A stretch of DNA of 64,000 nucleotides from Paractinoplanes brasiliensis. Lineage in GTDB: Bacteria > Actinomycetota > Actinomycetes > Mycobacteriales > Micromonosporaceae. Location of the stretch: assembly GCF_004362215.1 (NCBI RefSeq), contig NZ_SNWR01000001.1:6616001-6680000 (forward strand), read 5' to 3'. The notes below the pieces were generated by a model that saw only the letters and a list, made by a program, of their open reading frames with translations, was not told the origin of the DNA and did no database searches. Positions 50,309 to 61,012 of the stretch are shown here, in pieces. The first letter of the stretch is position 1, and every line of letters starts with the position of its first letter. The position numbers and the translations under genes were made by a program.

Positions 50309-51136
50309 TCACTCGGGCTTGTCCACGAACTCCAGCGCGGCGGTGGCGAAGAGCGGGGACGTGAACAGGTTGTAGTGGGTGAGGCCGGGGAGGATGGCCA
50401 GCGCGTGGCCGCCCTTGGGACGGCCCTCGCCCATCCAGCCGCCGTCGCGCAGGCCGCCGTCGAGCAGTTCGAAGACCTCGACGAAGTGGGAGGGCGGGCA
50501 CATGTCGGCGTCGGCCGCCATGATCAGGGTCGGGACCTGCAGGTTGCGGACCTCCTCGGTGTAGTCGAAGTCGACGGCCATCGCCTTTCCGATCTTGCCG
50601 AGCAGGCGGGGAAAGTCCTCCGGGCGGGGCGCGACCCGCGAGTACAGCTCGTACATCGGGGTCTCCTTCATGAACTCCGCCGCCTCGGGGCCGACCTGGC
50701 CCTGCTGCTCGAGGATCTCGGGGTACGTCGCGCTGCGGCGGATGCCGGCCGAGGCCGAGACCAGGCGCCCGACCTTCTGCGGGTGGCGGATCGCCAGCAG
50801 CAGCGCGACCCCGCCGCCCAGCGAGTAGCCGACCACGTCCGGCTTCTCGAGGCCGAGGTGGTCGATCAGCGCGGCGACGTCGTCGGCCATGAACTTGATG
50901 TCGAGCGGGCGGTCGATGTCCGCCGTACGGCCGTGTCCTTGCAGGTCGATCAGGATGACCTGGTGTCCTTCGGCGAACTGGCCGATGATCGGGCCGAACA
51001 TCTCGCCCGAGCCGAGGCCGCCGTGCAGCAGGATCAGCGGGCGGCCCTCGCCGTGCGTCTCGTAGTACAGGTTGATCCCGTTGACCTCGGCGTACGAGCC
51101 GTTGCCGTGCTGCTCGGCGGTCCAGGTGGTGGTCAT
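50309..51136 (-). CDS. Alpha/beta hydrolase
   Basis: A 275-residue hydrolase. The oxyanion-hole motif LILLHGGLGS, the nucleophile elbow GYSLGG, a late Asp in AADADMCPP and the His in LPGLTHYN form the expected triad. No signal peptide. It is divergent from an ECF sigma factor and may be its target. Substrate unknown; relatives include esterases and non-haem peroxidase-like proteins. Confidence 0.9.
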   Translation of the reverse strand: MTTTWTAEQHGNGSYAEVNGINLYYETHGEGRPLILLHGGLGSGEMFGPIIGQFAEGHQVILIDLQGHGRTADIDRPLDIKFMADDVAALIDHLGLEKPDVVGYSLGGGVALLLAIRHPQKVGRLVSASAGIRRSATYPEILEQQGQVGPEAAEFMKETPMYELYSRVAPRPEDFPRLLGKIGKAMAVDFDYTEEVRNLQVPTLIMAADADMCPPSHFVEVFELLDGGLRDGGWMGEGRPKGGHALAILPGLTHYNLFTSPLFATAALEFVDKPE

Positions 51137-51240
51137 CTCGTGCTCCTTCGTCGTCAGTTGCGGGTAGGACCGGGGCCGACGGCGGAACTCATCGGTGCGC
51201 GGGGAAGTTTTTGTCGTACCCCTGGACTAGTTTCGGTCTT

Positions 51241-52227
51241 GTGAGCGACGTGGCCACCCCGATCGAGACCCAGCTCGAGGCTTTCCGTCCCGAGCTGACC
51301 GGTTACTGCTATCGCATGCTCGGCTCCGCCTTCGAGGCCGAGGATGCCGTTCAGGACACCCTCGTGCGTGCCTGGAAGAGCTACGAGGGCTTCGAGGGCC
51401 GCTCGGCCCTGCGGTCCTGGCTCTATCGCATCGCCACCAATGTGTGCCTGACCATGCTGGGCAGCGCGCAGCGGCGGGCCCGCCCGATGGATCTCGCGCC
51501 CGCCGGGTCGGGTCACGCGGCCCACCCGGGGGAGCCTCGCCCCGATGAGATCTGGGTCGGCCCGGTGCCCGACGGGCGGGTGCTGGCCGCGGTGGCCGAC
51601 CCGGCCCAGGTGGTGGCCGACCGCGAGTCGATCCGGCTGGCCTTCGTCGCCGCGCTGCAGCATCTGCCGCCCAAGCAGCGGGCCGTGCTGATCCTGCGCG
51701 AGGTGCTGGCGTGGTCGGCGCAAGAGGTGGCCGAGCTGCTCGATTTGTCGGTGGCGAGCGTCAACAGCGCGCTCCAGCGGGCCCGCGCCACGATCGCCTC
51801 GACCGACAAGGCGGCCCAGGTGCTCGAGCCCGACGACGAGGAACAGAAAAAGCTGCTCGCTCGCTACGTGCAGGCCTTCGAGTCATACGATTTGACCGCT
51901 CTGACGGCTTTGCTGCACGAGGATGCGACGCTGTCGATGCCGCCGCTGCCGCTGTGGCTGCGCGGCACCGACGACATCATCGCGTGGATGACTGGCACGG
52001 GCAGCGGTTGCGAGGGGTCGCGGCTGATCCCCGTGGTGGCCAGCGGGCTGCCCGCGTTCGGGCAGTATCGGGTGGCCGCCGACGGCGACGGGCACACGCC
52101 GTGGGCGCTGACCGTGCTCGAGATCTCAGACGGGCGGATCGCCGGCGTCAACAACTTCCTCGACACCGAGCGGCTGTTCCCACTGTTCGGGCTCCCCGAA
52201 AGGCTCCCGCGAGAGGAGGCCGCCTGA
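51241..52227 (+). CDS. ECF sigma factor with C-terminal SnoaL-like domain
   Basis: A 328-residue sigma factor. Region 2 (PELTGYCYRMLGSAFEAEDAVQDTLVRAW) and region 4 (LPPKQRAVLILREVLAWSAQEVAELLDLSVASVNSALQR) are followed by a SnoaL/NTF2-like domain (residues 205-315, ARYVQAFESYDLTALTALLHEDA). This resembles the group with a fused C-terminal domain that replaces a separate anti-sigma factor. The start is GTG 51241. No ribosome site is seen, and a leaderless start is possible. Confidence 0.93.
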   Translation: MSDVATPIETQLEAFRPELTGYCYRMLGSAFEAEDAVQDTLVRAWKSYEGFEGRSALRSWLYRIATNVCLTMLGSAQRRARPMDLAPAGSGHAAHPGEPRPDEIWVGPVPDGRVLAAVADPAQVVADRESIRLAFVAALQHLPPKQRAVLILREVLAWSAQEVAELLDLSVASVNSALQRARATIASTDKAAQVLEPDDEEQKKLLARYVQAFESYDLTALTALLHEDATLSMPPLPLWLRGTDDIIAWMTGTGSGCEGSRLIPVVASGLPAFGQYRVAADGDGHTPWALTVLEISDGRIAGVNNFLDTERLFPLFGLPERLPREEAA

Positions 52228-52509
52228 TTCGTCCAGCGCGGCGAAAAAGCCGCCCAGCCCCATCAGCGCGAAAACGCCGAGCAGGTCGGCGCCGGCGCCG
52301 GTCAGCACAAAGCGGTGGCCGTGCCGCCCGGCGGTCATGCGCAGCCGGGCCAGCGCCTCGACGGTGACCACACTCGGGGCGACCGCGGTGACGTCACAGA
52401 GCACGTCACCCGGCCCGTCCCGCGCGCGTAGCAGGCCGGCCAGGTCCGCACACAGGCAGGGAATGTCCGCGCGGGTGACCCTCGCGCCGACGGCAAACAA
52501 GACCGTCAT
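52126..52509 (-). CDS. Small STAS-domain-like protein
   Basis: A 127-residue protein with an anti-sigma-factor-antagonist-like pattern: an N-terminal strand MTVLFAVGARVTRADIP, GDVLCDVTAV (position of the phosphorylated Ser/Thr loop region) and HRFVLTGAGADLLGVFALMGL. Its 3-prime end overlaps the convergent sigma-factor gene by about 100 bases. This is unusual and lowers confidence in the C-terminus. No partner anti-sigma gene is nearby. Confidence 0.6.
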   Translation of the reverse strand: MTVLFAVGARVTRADIPCLCADLAGLLRARDGPGDVLCDVTAVAPSVVTVEALARLRMTAGRHGHRFVLTGAGADLLGVFALMGLGGFFAALDESGGLLSREPFGEPEQWEQPLGVEEVVDAGDPPV

Positions 52510-52794
52510 ACCGCATACGACTCGCCGGCCCCGCAAAACTCATCGCCGCCGCCTGTCGCCCGTCGCCCGCTGCCTGCTGGCCGAAGGCCGAGCGTCGCGG
52601 GCCGGCGGATCGCCGGCGGCTGGGCTGGGCCGGGCCGGTGGACGGGTGCGGCGGGGCTGGAGCCGGGCATTTCGGGCTGGGGTGGTGCGGTTGGCTGTCC
52701 GTTTGGGGTGGGAGTTGGGTGGGGGTCCGGTTCGGGGGCTGAGCTGGGCGGAGCGGGCTGACGGCCGTACGGGGAAGGCCTTTAGGCTGGGCTG

Positions 52795-54033
52795 ATGAGC
52801 GAGCAAGTGACCAACTGGGCCGGCAACATCGTCTTCAACGCGCGCGCGGTGCGCCGGCCGGGGTCGGTGGGCGAGGTGCAGGAGATCGTTGCCGGGGGTG
52901 GGCCGATCAAGGTGCTGGGCAGCGGCCACTCCTTCAACCGGATGGCCGACACCGACGGCACGCTGATCTCGCTTGCTGATCTGCCCCGGGTGACCGAGAT
53001 CAGCGCCGACCGTAAGTCCGTGCGGGTCGACGGCGGCGTCCGCTACGGCGACATCGCGGCCTACCTGCACACCAACGGCCTCGCCCTGCACAACACGGCC
53101 TCCCTGCCGCACATCTCGGTGGCGGGCGCGATCGCCACCGCCACCCACGGTTCGGGTGTCACCAACGGCAACCTGGCCACGGCGGTGTCGTCGATCGAGT
53201 TCGTCGACGGCTCGGGCAAGCTGGTGACGGTGAGCCGGGGCGACGCCGACTTCGAGGGCGTCGTCGTGCACCTGGGCGCGCTCGGCATCATCACCGCGCT
53301 CACGCTCGACGTGGTGCCGGCGTTCGACATCCGGCAGTACGTGTTCGACACTGTGCCCCGGGCCTCGCTCGACGGCAACCTCGACGCGATGCTCGCCGAC
53401 GGGTACAGCGTGAGCCTGTTCACCAACTGGAGCAGCCGCGACATCAGCCACGCCTGGCTCAAGCGCACCGAGCCGATCGGCGACGAGTGGTACGGCGCGC
53501 GTCTGGCCGACGGCCCCCGCCACCCCGTCCCGGGCATGCCCGCCCAGAACAGCACCGAGCAGGGCGGCGTGCCCGGCCCCTGGCACACCCGGCTGCCGCA
53601 CTTCCGCATGGAGTTCACCCCGTCGAGCGGCGAGGAGCTGCAGTCGGAATATCACGTGGCCCGCGCCGACGGACTGGCCGCGATCGACGCCGTGGCCTCG
53701 ATCCGTGAGCGGGTCGCCGCCGTGCTGCAGGTCTGCGAGGTGCGGACGATCGCCGCCGACAACCTGTGGCTGAGCCCCAACTACCACCGCGACAGCATGG
53801 CGCTGCACTTCACGTGGATCGCCGACGCCGACGCGGTGACGCCGGTGGTGGCCGAGCTCGAGCAGGTGCTGGCCCCGCTGTCGCCCCGGCCGCACGTGGG
53901 CAAGGTGTTCACGATGGCGCCCGAGACGATCCGGCAGGGGTGGGAGCGGTTCGCCGACTTCCAGGCGCTGGTCGCGAAGTACGACCCGGCGGGCACGTTC
54001 CGCAACGACTGGCTGGCCGAAATCCTGGGCTGA
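52795..54033 (+). CDS. aldO: Alditol oxidase (FAD-linked)
   Basis: A 412-residue flavin oxidase of the vanillyl-alcohol-oxidase fold, very similar in layout to Streptomyces AldO. GSGHSFNRMADTDG contains the His that binds FAD covalently. AGAIATATHGSG and the C-terminal YDPAGTFRNDWLAEIL are also typical. It oxidises xylitol, sorbitol and other alditols with oxygen, producing hydrogen peroxide. No signal peptide. It stands alone, with no transporter or catalase adjacent. Confidence 0.93.
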   Translation: MSEQVTNWAGNIVFNARAVRRPGSVGEVQEIVAGGGPIKVLGSGHSFNRMADTDGTLISLADLPRVTEISADRKSVRVDGGVRYGDIAAYLHTNGLALHNTASLPHISVAGAIATATHGSGVTNGNLATAVSSIEFVDGSGKLVTVSRGDADFEGVVVHLGALGIITALTLDVVPAFDIRQYVFDTVPRASLDGNLDAMLADGYSVSLFTNWSSRDISHAWLKRTEPIGDEWYGARLADGPRHPVPGMPAQNSTEQGGVPGPWHTRLPHFRMEFTPSSGEELQSEYHVARADGLAAIDAVASIRERVAAVLQVCEVRTIAADNLWLSPNYHRDSMALHFTWIADADAVTPVVAELEQVLAPLSPRPHVGKVFTMAPETIRQGWERFADFQALVAKYDPAGTFRNDWLAEILG

Positions 54034-54123
54034 TTCGCCCGAAAACGGGGTACTAGCAGGGCTTATGCGTGGTTGATTCTTCCCAGCCGCACCGTCGCGG
54101 CATTTGTTGAGGAAGAGAGCCAC

Positions 54124-55497
54124 ATGCGCACCAGTCAATCCCGCGTGTCGATCCGGGCGAAAGCCGCCGTCACCGCGTTGCTGCTCGGCGCCGGCGGCGT
54201 CGCCGCAGTGGGCGCCGCCGCCCAGGCCCAGCCACCCGCGCCCAGCCGGTCCGCGGACCTGTCGCCGGAGCTGCAGCGGCTGCTCGCGCAGGTCGGACGG
54301 CACATCTCGCTGCGCGAACTGGAAGCCGACGGCACCCTGGCGGGGCTGTCGCGGGCCACGCGGGCGGCCGATCCGAGCAGCGCCGACCTGAGCGCCGAGG
54401 AGGCCGACCGCCCGCGGTCCGGCACAGTCGCCACGCCGGGCAAGACGTTCGACATGGCCTGGTTCGAGCGCAACCTGCGGGCCGCGCTGACCGGCAAGGC
54501 CGTCGGGTACGCGTACTCGATCGGCAAGGGCGGCCAGCTGGACCGGCAGGCCGGTGTCGGTTCCGCGCGGGTGGCGCCCGACAACCCGGTCACCGCCCAG
54601 TCGGCCACCAAGGCGATGACCATCGCCAGCGTCAGCAAGCCGGTCACCACCGCGGCCGTGCTGCGCCTGCTGGAGCAGAAGAAGATCTCGGTCGACAGCG
54701 CGATCGGGCCGTGGCTGCCGTCGGCCTGGAAACGCGGCGTCGACGTCGACAAGATCACGTTCCGGCAGCTGATGACGCACACCAGCGGCCTGCTCCAGAA
54801 CTACCAGACGGCCACCGGCACGACCGGGGGCAAGTCGACGGGCTCGTGGGACAACATCCGCATCGCGATCGGTCAGGACCTCGGATCCCAGGGTCCCAAG
54901 TACGCGAACATGAACTTCAGCATCTTCCGCATCATGGTGCCCAAGATCGCGTACGGGGTGGACCTGAGCCCGCTGTACGACGCGCCGCCGGCCAACGTCA
55001 CCCCGGCACAGATCGACTACCTGACCGGGATCGTGTTCCTCGGTTACCTCAAGCCTGTCCTGGCGCTGGCCAAAGCCTCGGTGAGCTGCGCCAACTCCGA
55101 CGCCACACCGACCAAGCTGTACGCGTACCCGACCGGTGGCAAGGCCGGCTGGGGCCCGCAGGACTACACCACCGGCTGCGGCGGCTACGGCTACAACATG
55201 TCCGCCAACGGGATCACCTCGTTCCTGTCGCACATCCGCTACACCGAGACGGTGATCTCCGCGGCCGCGCGCAAGCTGATGGTCGACGAGAACGTCGGCA
55301 TGTACTCCTACGACGGCGCCTACGGCACGTACCACGGCCACAACGGCTCGTGGACGCAGTCCGGCAACCGGGGGATGCGCAGCTGCGCCATGTCGTTCCA
55401 CATCCACGTGGACGCCTCGCTGCTGGTCAACAGCAAGGGCGACTACCCGAGCCCGTGCACGATCCTGCGCGACGCGTTCGACAAGGCCTGGCACTGA
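54124..55497 (+). CDS. Secreted beta-lactamase-fold serine hydrolase
   Basis: A 457-residue exported protein with a signal peptide (about residues 1-36, ending AQA). The class C beta-lactamase/DD-peptidase fold shows SVSK (SxxK nucleophile, in IASVSKPVTTAAVLRLLEQ), KYANMN (YxN) and HNGSW in place of KTG. Two Cys pairs in the C-terminal half suggest disulfides. It is a candidate esterase or peptidase acting on wall peptides or small substrates. ATG 54124 has GAAGAGAG before it; the longer frame to 54073 lacks a signal-like start. Confidence 0.88.
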   Translation: MRTSQSRVSIRAKAAVTALLLGAGGVAAVGAAAQAQPPAPSRSADLSPELQRLLAQVGRHISLRELEADGTLAGLSRATRAADPSSADLSAEEADRPRSGTVATPGKTFDMAWFERNLRAALTGKAVGYAYSIGKGGQLDRQAGVGSARVAPDNPVTAQSATKAMTIASVSKPVTTAAVLRLLEQKKISVDSAIGPWLPSAWKRGVDVDKITFRQLMTHTSGLLQNYQTATGTTGGKSTGSWDNIRIAIGQDLGSQGPKYANMNFSIFRIMVPKIAYGVDLSPLYDAPPANVTPAQIDYLTGIVFLGYLKPVLALAKASVSCANSDATPTKLYAYPTGGKAGWGPQDYTTGCGGYGYNMSANGITSFLSHIRYTETVISAAARKLMVDENVGMYSYDGAYGTYHGHNGSWTQSGNRGMRSCAMSFHIHVDASLLVNSKGDYPSPCTILRDAFDKAWH

Positions 55498-55506
55498 CCG
55501 CGGCCT

Positions 55507-55564
55507 AATAGCGGTCCCGCCGTACGACGTGGGTGCCGGCCAGGTCGAGGAAGGCCTGGGCCGT
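55507..55564 (-). pseudogene. Possible 3-prime remnant of a lost minus-strand gene
   Basis: The minus strand here reads TAQAFLDLAGTHVVRRDRY followed by a stop, which looks like a genuine protein C-terminus. It runs straight into the 5-prime end of the epimerase gene without room for the rest of the protein. The family was not identified. It is a short fragment, so confidence is low. Confidence 0.3.
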
Positions 55565-56429
55565 CCGCGTCGTCGGTGCGACCGGCTACATCGGCTCCCG
55601 CGTCCTCACCGTCCTGCTCGGGGCCGGGCACAGTGTTACCGCATTGGTCCGAGACCCTTCCCGCGTACGGGGTGAGGGCGCGCGACTGGTGACCGGCAAC
55701 ATGCGGGATCGCGGTCTCGTCCGTGGGCTGGCCGCCGACGCCGAGGCGGTGATCGCGACGGCAACTCCGGGCGACGCCACGAGCGCCGAGGCCGACCGTG
55801 ACTTCGTGGGCGCGGTGCTGGACGGGTTGCGACCGGGGGCAACCTTTGTCCGTACGGGGGGAATCTGGGTGCATGGCGAGGGCGATGCGCTCACCGAGGA
55901 GACGCCGTTGTCGCCGCCCGCGCTGGTCGCGTGGCGCGCCGAGATCGACAGCCGTGCCCTGGCGGCCCCGGGGATCCGCTCGCTGCTGGTCGAACCGGGC
56001 ATCGTGTACGGCCATGGCACGGGCATCCCGGCGCTGGTGTTCGGCCAGGAGCGGGTCGGTGATCCGGCCGCGCTGCAACTGATCGGCCCGGGGACGCAGC
56101 ACTGGACCACCGTGCACGTCGACGATCTTGCCGAGCTCTACCTGGCCACGCTGACCGCGGGCGCGGCCGGCGATCGTTTCCTGGCGGTCGGCGGCTTCAA
56201 CCCGACCGTGGCGGAGCTGGGCGAGGCGGCCGCCCGGCGGCTCGGGCTGGACGGCCGGGTGGTGGCGGAGGACCCGGCCGGAACGGTGGCGCGGCTGGGC
56301 GGTTTCGGCGAGGCGTTGCTGCTCGACCAGCAGGCGTCGGGGGAGAAGGCGCGGCGGGTGCTCGGCTGGAAGCCGTCACGGCCGTCGCTGCTCGAGACCT
56401 TTGCCTCCGGTGAATACGACCCGGCTTGA
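55533..56429 (+). CDS. NAD-dependent epimerase/dehydratase family protein, N-terminus possibly rearranged
   Basis: A 298-residue short-chain dehydrogenase-like protein. VRVVGATGYIGSRVLTVLL is the dinucleotide-binding strand and loop, VIATATPGD and FVRTGGIWVHG follow, and the C-terminal half is a substrate domain (HWTTVHVDDLAELYLATL). The natural start, expected just before VRVVGATG, has no ATG or GTG; the only usable start is GTG 55533, inside what looks like the tail of another gene. The gene may thus have lost its own first codons in a rearrangement. Confidence 0.75.
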   Translation: MPARSRKAWAVRVVGATGYIGSRVLTVLLGAGHSVTALVRDPSRVRGEGARLVTGNMRDRGLVRGLAADAEAVIATATPGDATSAEADRDFVGAVLDGLRPGATFVRTGGIWVHGEGDALTEETPLSPPALVAWRAEIDSRALAAPGIRSLLVEPGIVYGHGTGIPALVFGQERVGDPAALQLIGPGTQHWTTVHVDDLAELYLATLTAGAAGDRFLAVGGFNPTVAELGEAAARRLGLDGRVVAEDPAGTVARLGGFGEALLLDQQASGEKARRVLGWKPSRPSLLETFASGEYDPA

Positions 56430-56444
56430 TTGATCGATAAGCGT

Positions 56445-56470
56445 GGAACCCCGGCGTGAGCTGGGGTTCC
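56445..56470 (+). terminator. Hairpin terminator after the epimerase gene
   Basis: GGAACCCC (56445-56452) pairs perfectly with GGGGTTCC (56463-56470) around a 10-base loop. It lies 16 bases after the stop and separates the epimerase gene from the next promoter region. Confidence 0.75.
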
Positions 56471-56492
56471 GCCGTCTCGCCAAGAAGATCAT

Positions 56493-56509
56493 CTTAAGAA
56501 ATTCTTAAG
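56493..56509. promoter_or_regulatory. Perfect AT-rich palindrome upstream of the triple-repeat protein
   Basis: CTTAAGAA (56493-56500) and TTCTTAAG (56502-56509) are exact inverted repeats around one central A. Such AT-rich dyads are rare in this GC-rich sequence. It lies 14 bases before the CebR-box-like site and is a candidate operator or promoter element. Confidence 0.6.
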
Positions 56510-56522
56510 TGCTGATCGGCTT

Positions 56523-56536
56523 TGGGAGCGCTCCCG
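56523..56536. promoter_or_regulatory. CebR-box-like operator
   Basis: TGGGAGCGCTCCCG matches 13 of 14 bases of the Streptomyces CebR box TGGGAGCGCTCCCA and contains the perfect palindrome GGGAGCGCTCCC (56524-56535). CebR is a LacI-family repressor released by cello-oligosaccharides. It is 53 bases upstream of the chosen start of the triple-repeat secreted protein. A CebR homologue is not in this window. Confidence 0.7.
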
Positions 56537-56589
56537 TATGGATGGCCGTAGCCACATTCGGTCCCCCAGTCGCGGAAGGCGTACTCCCA

Positions 56590-57789
56590 ATGTACAGAGC
56601 CAAGTTCAACAAGTCTTCCTCCAAGAACACGCGTCGTTGGCAGATCGGTGCGGTCGCGGGAGTCGCCGTCGCCATGGTCGGCGTCGGTCTGGGTGTCGCA
56701 TCGGCCGACGAGGCGGTGCCGACGGTCAACTGCCCGCAGCTGACCGGCTTGCCCGCGGTGCCGGCCCAGGCGCAGGCCGAGGTGCAGCGCAACCTGGAAC
56801 TGCTGAACACGCAGATCTCCGAGGCCAACAACCGCATCGCGAGCACGGTCGGCCAGGGCGGCCCGAACTTCATCCAGAACGCGATCCTCGGCCCGCTGGC
56901 CGACAAGCGCTTCGCGACGATCAACCGGATCGAGACCGCGATCGGCCGCAACGCCGCGAAGCCCAACCTGAACGCCGAGGGCCTGTCGGACTGCTCGCTC
57001 AACCAGGACGGCGGGAACTCGGCCCAGCAGCCGACCGACGTGCCGGCCGCGGGCAACGGTGGTGGCAACAACGCCGGTGGTGGCAACAACGCGCTGCCGA
57101 CCGTCAACTGCCCCACGCTGACCAACCTGCCGGCCATCCCGGCGCAGGCCGCGGCCGAGGTGCAGCGCAACCTGGAACTGCTGAACACCCAGATCCGTGA
57201 GGCCAACGCCCGGATCGTCTCGACCGTCGGCCAGGGCGGCGCGAACTTCATTCAGAACGCGATCCTCGGCCCGCTGGCCGACAAGCGCTTCGCGACGATC
57301 AACCGGATCGAGACCGCGATCGGCCGCAACGCGGCCAAGCCCAACCTGAACGCCGAGGGCCTGTCGGAGTGCTCGCTCAACCAGGGTGGCGGCGCCTCGG
57401 CCGAGCAGCCCGTCGAGGTGCCGGCTGGCAACGCCGGTGGCGGCAATGCCGGCAACGGCGGTAACGGCAACGGGAACGGCGGCGCGACCGGCGCCCTGCC
57501 GACGGTGAACTGCCCGGCGCTGAACAACCTGCCGGCCATCCCGGCCCAGGCCGCCGCCGAGGTGCAGCGCAACCTCGAACTGCTGAACACCCAGATCGCC
57601 GAGGCCAACAACCGCATCGCGAGCACGGTGGGTCAGGGCGGCCCGAACTTCATCCAGAACGCGATCCTCGGCCCGCTGGCCGACAAGCGCTTCGCGACGA
57701 TCAACCGGATCGAGACCGCGATCGGCCGCAACGCCGCGAAGCCCAACCTGAACGCCGAGGGCCTGTCGGACTGCTCGCTCAACCAGTGA
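56590..57789 (+). CDS. Secreted protein of three near-identical 96-residue repeats
   Basis: A 399-residue protein with a signal peptide (about residues 1-41, hydrophobic GAVAGVAVAMVGVGLGVASA). Three repeats of exactly 96 residues follow (56719-57006, 57097-57384, 57499-57786), each starting PTVNCP and ending CSLNQ, so each has one Cys near either end, probably forming a disulfide. Within a repeat, AEVQRNLELLNTQI and NFIQNAILGPLADKRFATIN look like helices. Linkers are Gly/Asn-rich, 30 and 38 residues long. No family recognised. A CebR-like site upstream suggests sugar-responsive expression. ATG 56590 gives a clean signal peptide; a longer frame from 56509 overlaps the operators. Confidence 0.82.
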   Translation: MYRAKFNKSSSKNTRRWQIGAVAGVAVAMVGVGLGVASADEAVPTVNCPQLTGLPAVPAQAQAEVQRNLELLNTQISEANNRIASTVGQGGPNFIQNAILGPLADKRFATINRIETAIGRNAAKPNLNAEGLSDCSLNQDGGNSAQQPTDVPAAGNGGGNNAGGGNNALPTVNCPTLTNLPAIPAQAAAEVQRNLELLNTQIREANARIVSTVGQGGANFIQNAILGPLADKRFATINRIETAIGRNAAKPNLNAEGLSECSLNQGGGASAEQPVEVPAGNAGGGNAGNGGNGNGNGGATGALPTVNCPALNNLPAIPAQAAAEVQRNLELLNTQIAEANNRIASTVGQGGPNFIQNAILGPLADKRFATINRIETAIGRNAAKPNLNAEGLSDCSLNQ

Positions 57790-57807
57790 CCTCGCTGAAC
57801 CAGTGAC
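57774..57807 (+). repeat. 17-bp tandem duplication across the stop codon
   Basis: CTCGCTCAACCAGTGAC (57774-57790) is followed at once by CTCGCTGAACCAGTGAC (57791-57807). The second copy repeats the last codons and the stop of the triple-repeat gene with one change. It looks like a recent replication slippage. Confidence 0.85.
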
Positions 57808-57828
57808 GTAGCAACACCACCGCGGACA

Positions 57829-57862
57829 GACGCGCGCCCGGACCCCCACCCGGGCGCGCGTC
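57829..57862 (+). terminator. Strong hairpin terminator after the triple-repeat gene
   Basis: GACGCGCGCCCGG (57829-57841) pairs perfectly with CCGGGCGCGCGTC (57850-57862) around an eight-base loop. It is about 40 bases after the stop and insulates the ftsH-like gene that follows. Confidence 0.85.
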
Positions 57863-57932
57863 GTCTCTTCGGGCACAGTCACGCGCGTCACGAGTGCGCA
57901 TTTGTGTCACACGACAGGGGTAGCTTCGCCCC

Positions 57933-60140
<2,208 letters not shown>

Positions 60141-60142
60141 CC

Positions 60143-61012
60143 ATGAGCGACGCGCTCACCCCGACACCGTCTCGTCGGGGCAGCGCGTCGCTGCCGGCCG
60201 ACAGCCACGTGCACAGCGAGTGGTCGTGGGACGCGGCTTTCGGCGACATGGGGGCGACCTGCGAACGGGCTGTCGAGCTGGAACTGCCCGCGGTCGCCTT
60301 CACCGAGCACCTCGACCACATCGTGTGGACGGCCGACCACGACACGCTCGAGGAGAGCCCAGTCCTGGCATCCCACGCCGACGCTCAGGGGCGGGTGATC
60401 GCCCCGCCGTTCGACGCGGCCGGTTACCTGGCTGCCGTCGAGCGCTGCCGGGAACGCTTCCCCGGCCTGCGGATCCTCAGCGGGCTCGAGATCGGCGAGC
60501 CGCACCTGCACACCGACGCCGTCGCCCGGGTGTTGAGCGCGGGCCGGTTCGACCGCGTGCTCGGCTCGATGCACGCGCTGCTCATCGGCGAGACGTTCTA
60601 CGAGCCGCCGGGGTTCTTCGCGCACTACGGCCAGGAGGAAGGGTTCCGGCGCTATCTGCTCGGGATCCCGGCCGTCGTCGCCGGCAGTGAGGTGTTCTCG
60701 GTCTTCGCCCACATCGACTTTCCGGTGCGGTTCTGGACAGGGCCGTTCGACCCGCAGCGATGGGAGGAGGAGTTCCGGCTGGCGCTGCGCGCGATCGCCG
60801 ACGGCGGGCGGGCCCTCGAGGTCAACAGCAAGGTCCCCCTGCATCCCGCGATCCTGCGCTGGTGGCGCGAGGAAGGTGGCGCCGCGGTGTCGTTCGGCAG
60901 CGACGCGCACTCACCGGGGTCGCTGGCTCACGACTTCCACGAGGTGGCCCACATGGTCGAGGCCCACGGCTTCCGCCCCGGCCGCCGGCCGCACGACTTC
61001 TGGACCCGCTGA
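60143..61012 (+). CDS. PHP-domain phosphoesterase (histidinol-phosphatase-like)
   Basis: A 289-residue PHP protein starting three bases after the FtsH stop, so probably co-transcribed. Metal-binding blocks are visible: PADSHVHSEWSWDA (HxH), FTEHLDHI, SGLEIGEPHLH, FAHIDFPVR and FGSDAHSPGSL (DxH). Members include histidinol phosphatase HisK, but the gene is not in a his operon, so the substrate is uncertain. Confidence 0.88.
   Translation: MSDALTPTPSRRGSASLPADSHVHSEWSWDAAFGDMGATCERAVELELPAVAFTEHLDHIVWTADHDTLEESPVLASHADAQGRVIAPPFDAAGYLAAVERCRERFPGLRILSGLEIGEPHLHTDAVARVLSAGRFDRVLGSMHALLIGETFYEPPGFFAHYGQEEGFRRYLLGIPAVVAGSEVFSVFAHIDFPVRFWTGPFDPQRWEEEFRLALRAIADGGRALEVNSKVPLHPAILRWWREEGGAAVSFGSDAHSPGSLAHDFHEVAHMVEAHGFRPGRRPHDFWTR

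Noticed and set aside
52540..55494. 984-codon minus-strand frame opposite the alditol oxidase and serine hydrolase
   Set aside because: Shadow of two real plus-strand genes; low-complexity translation.
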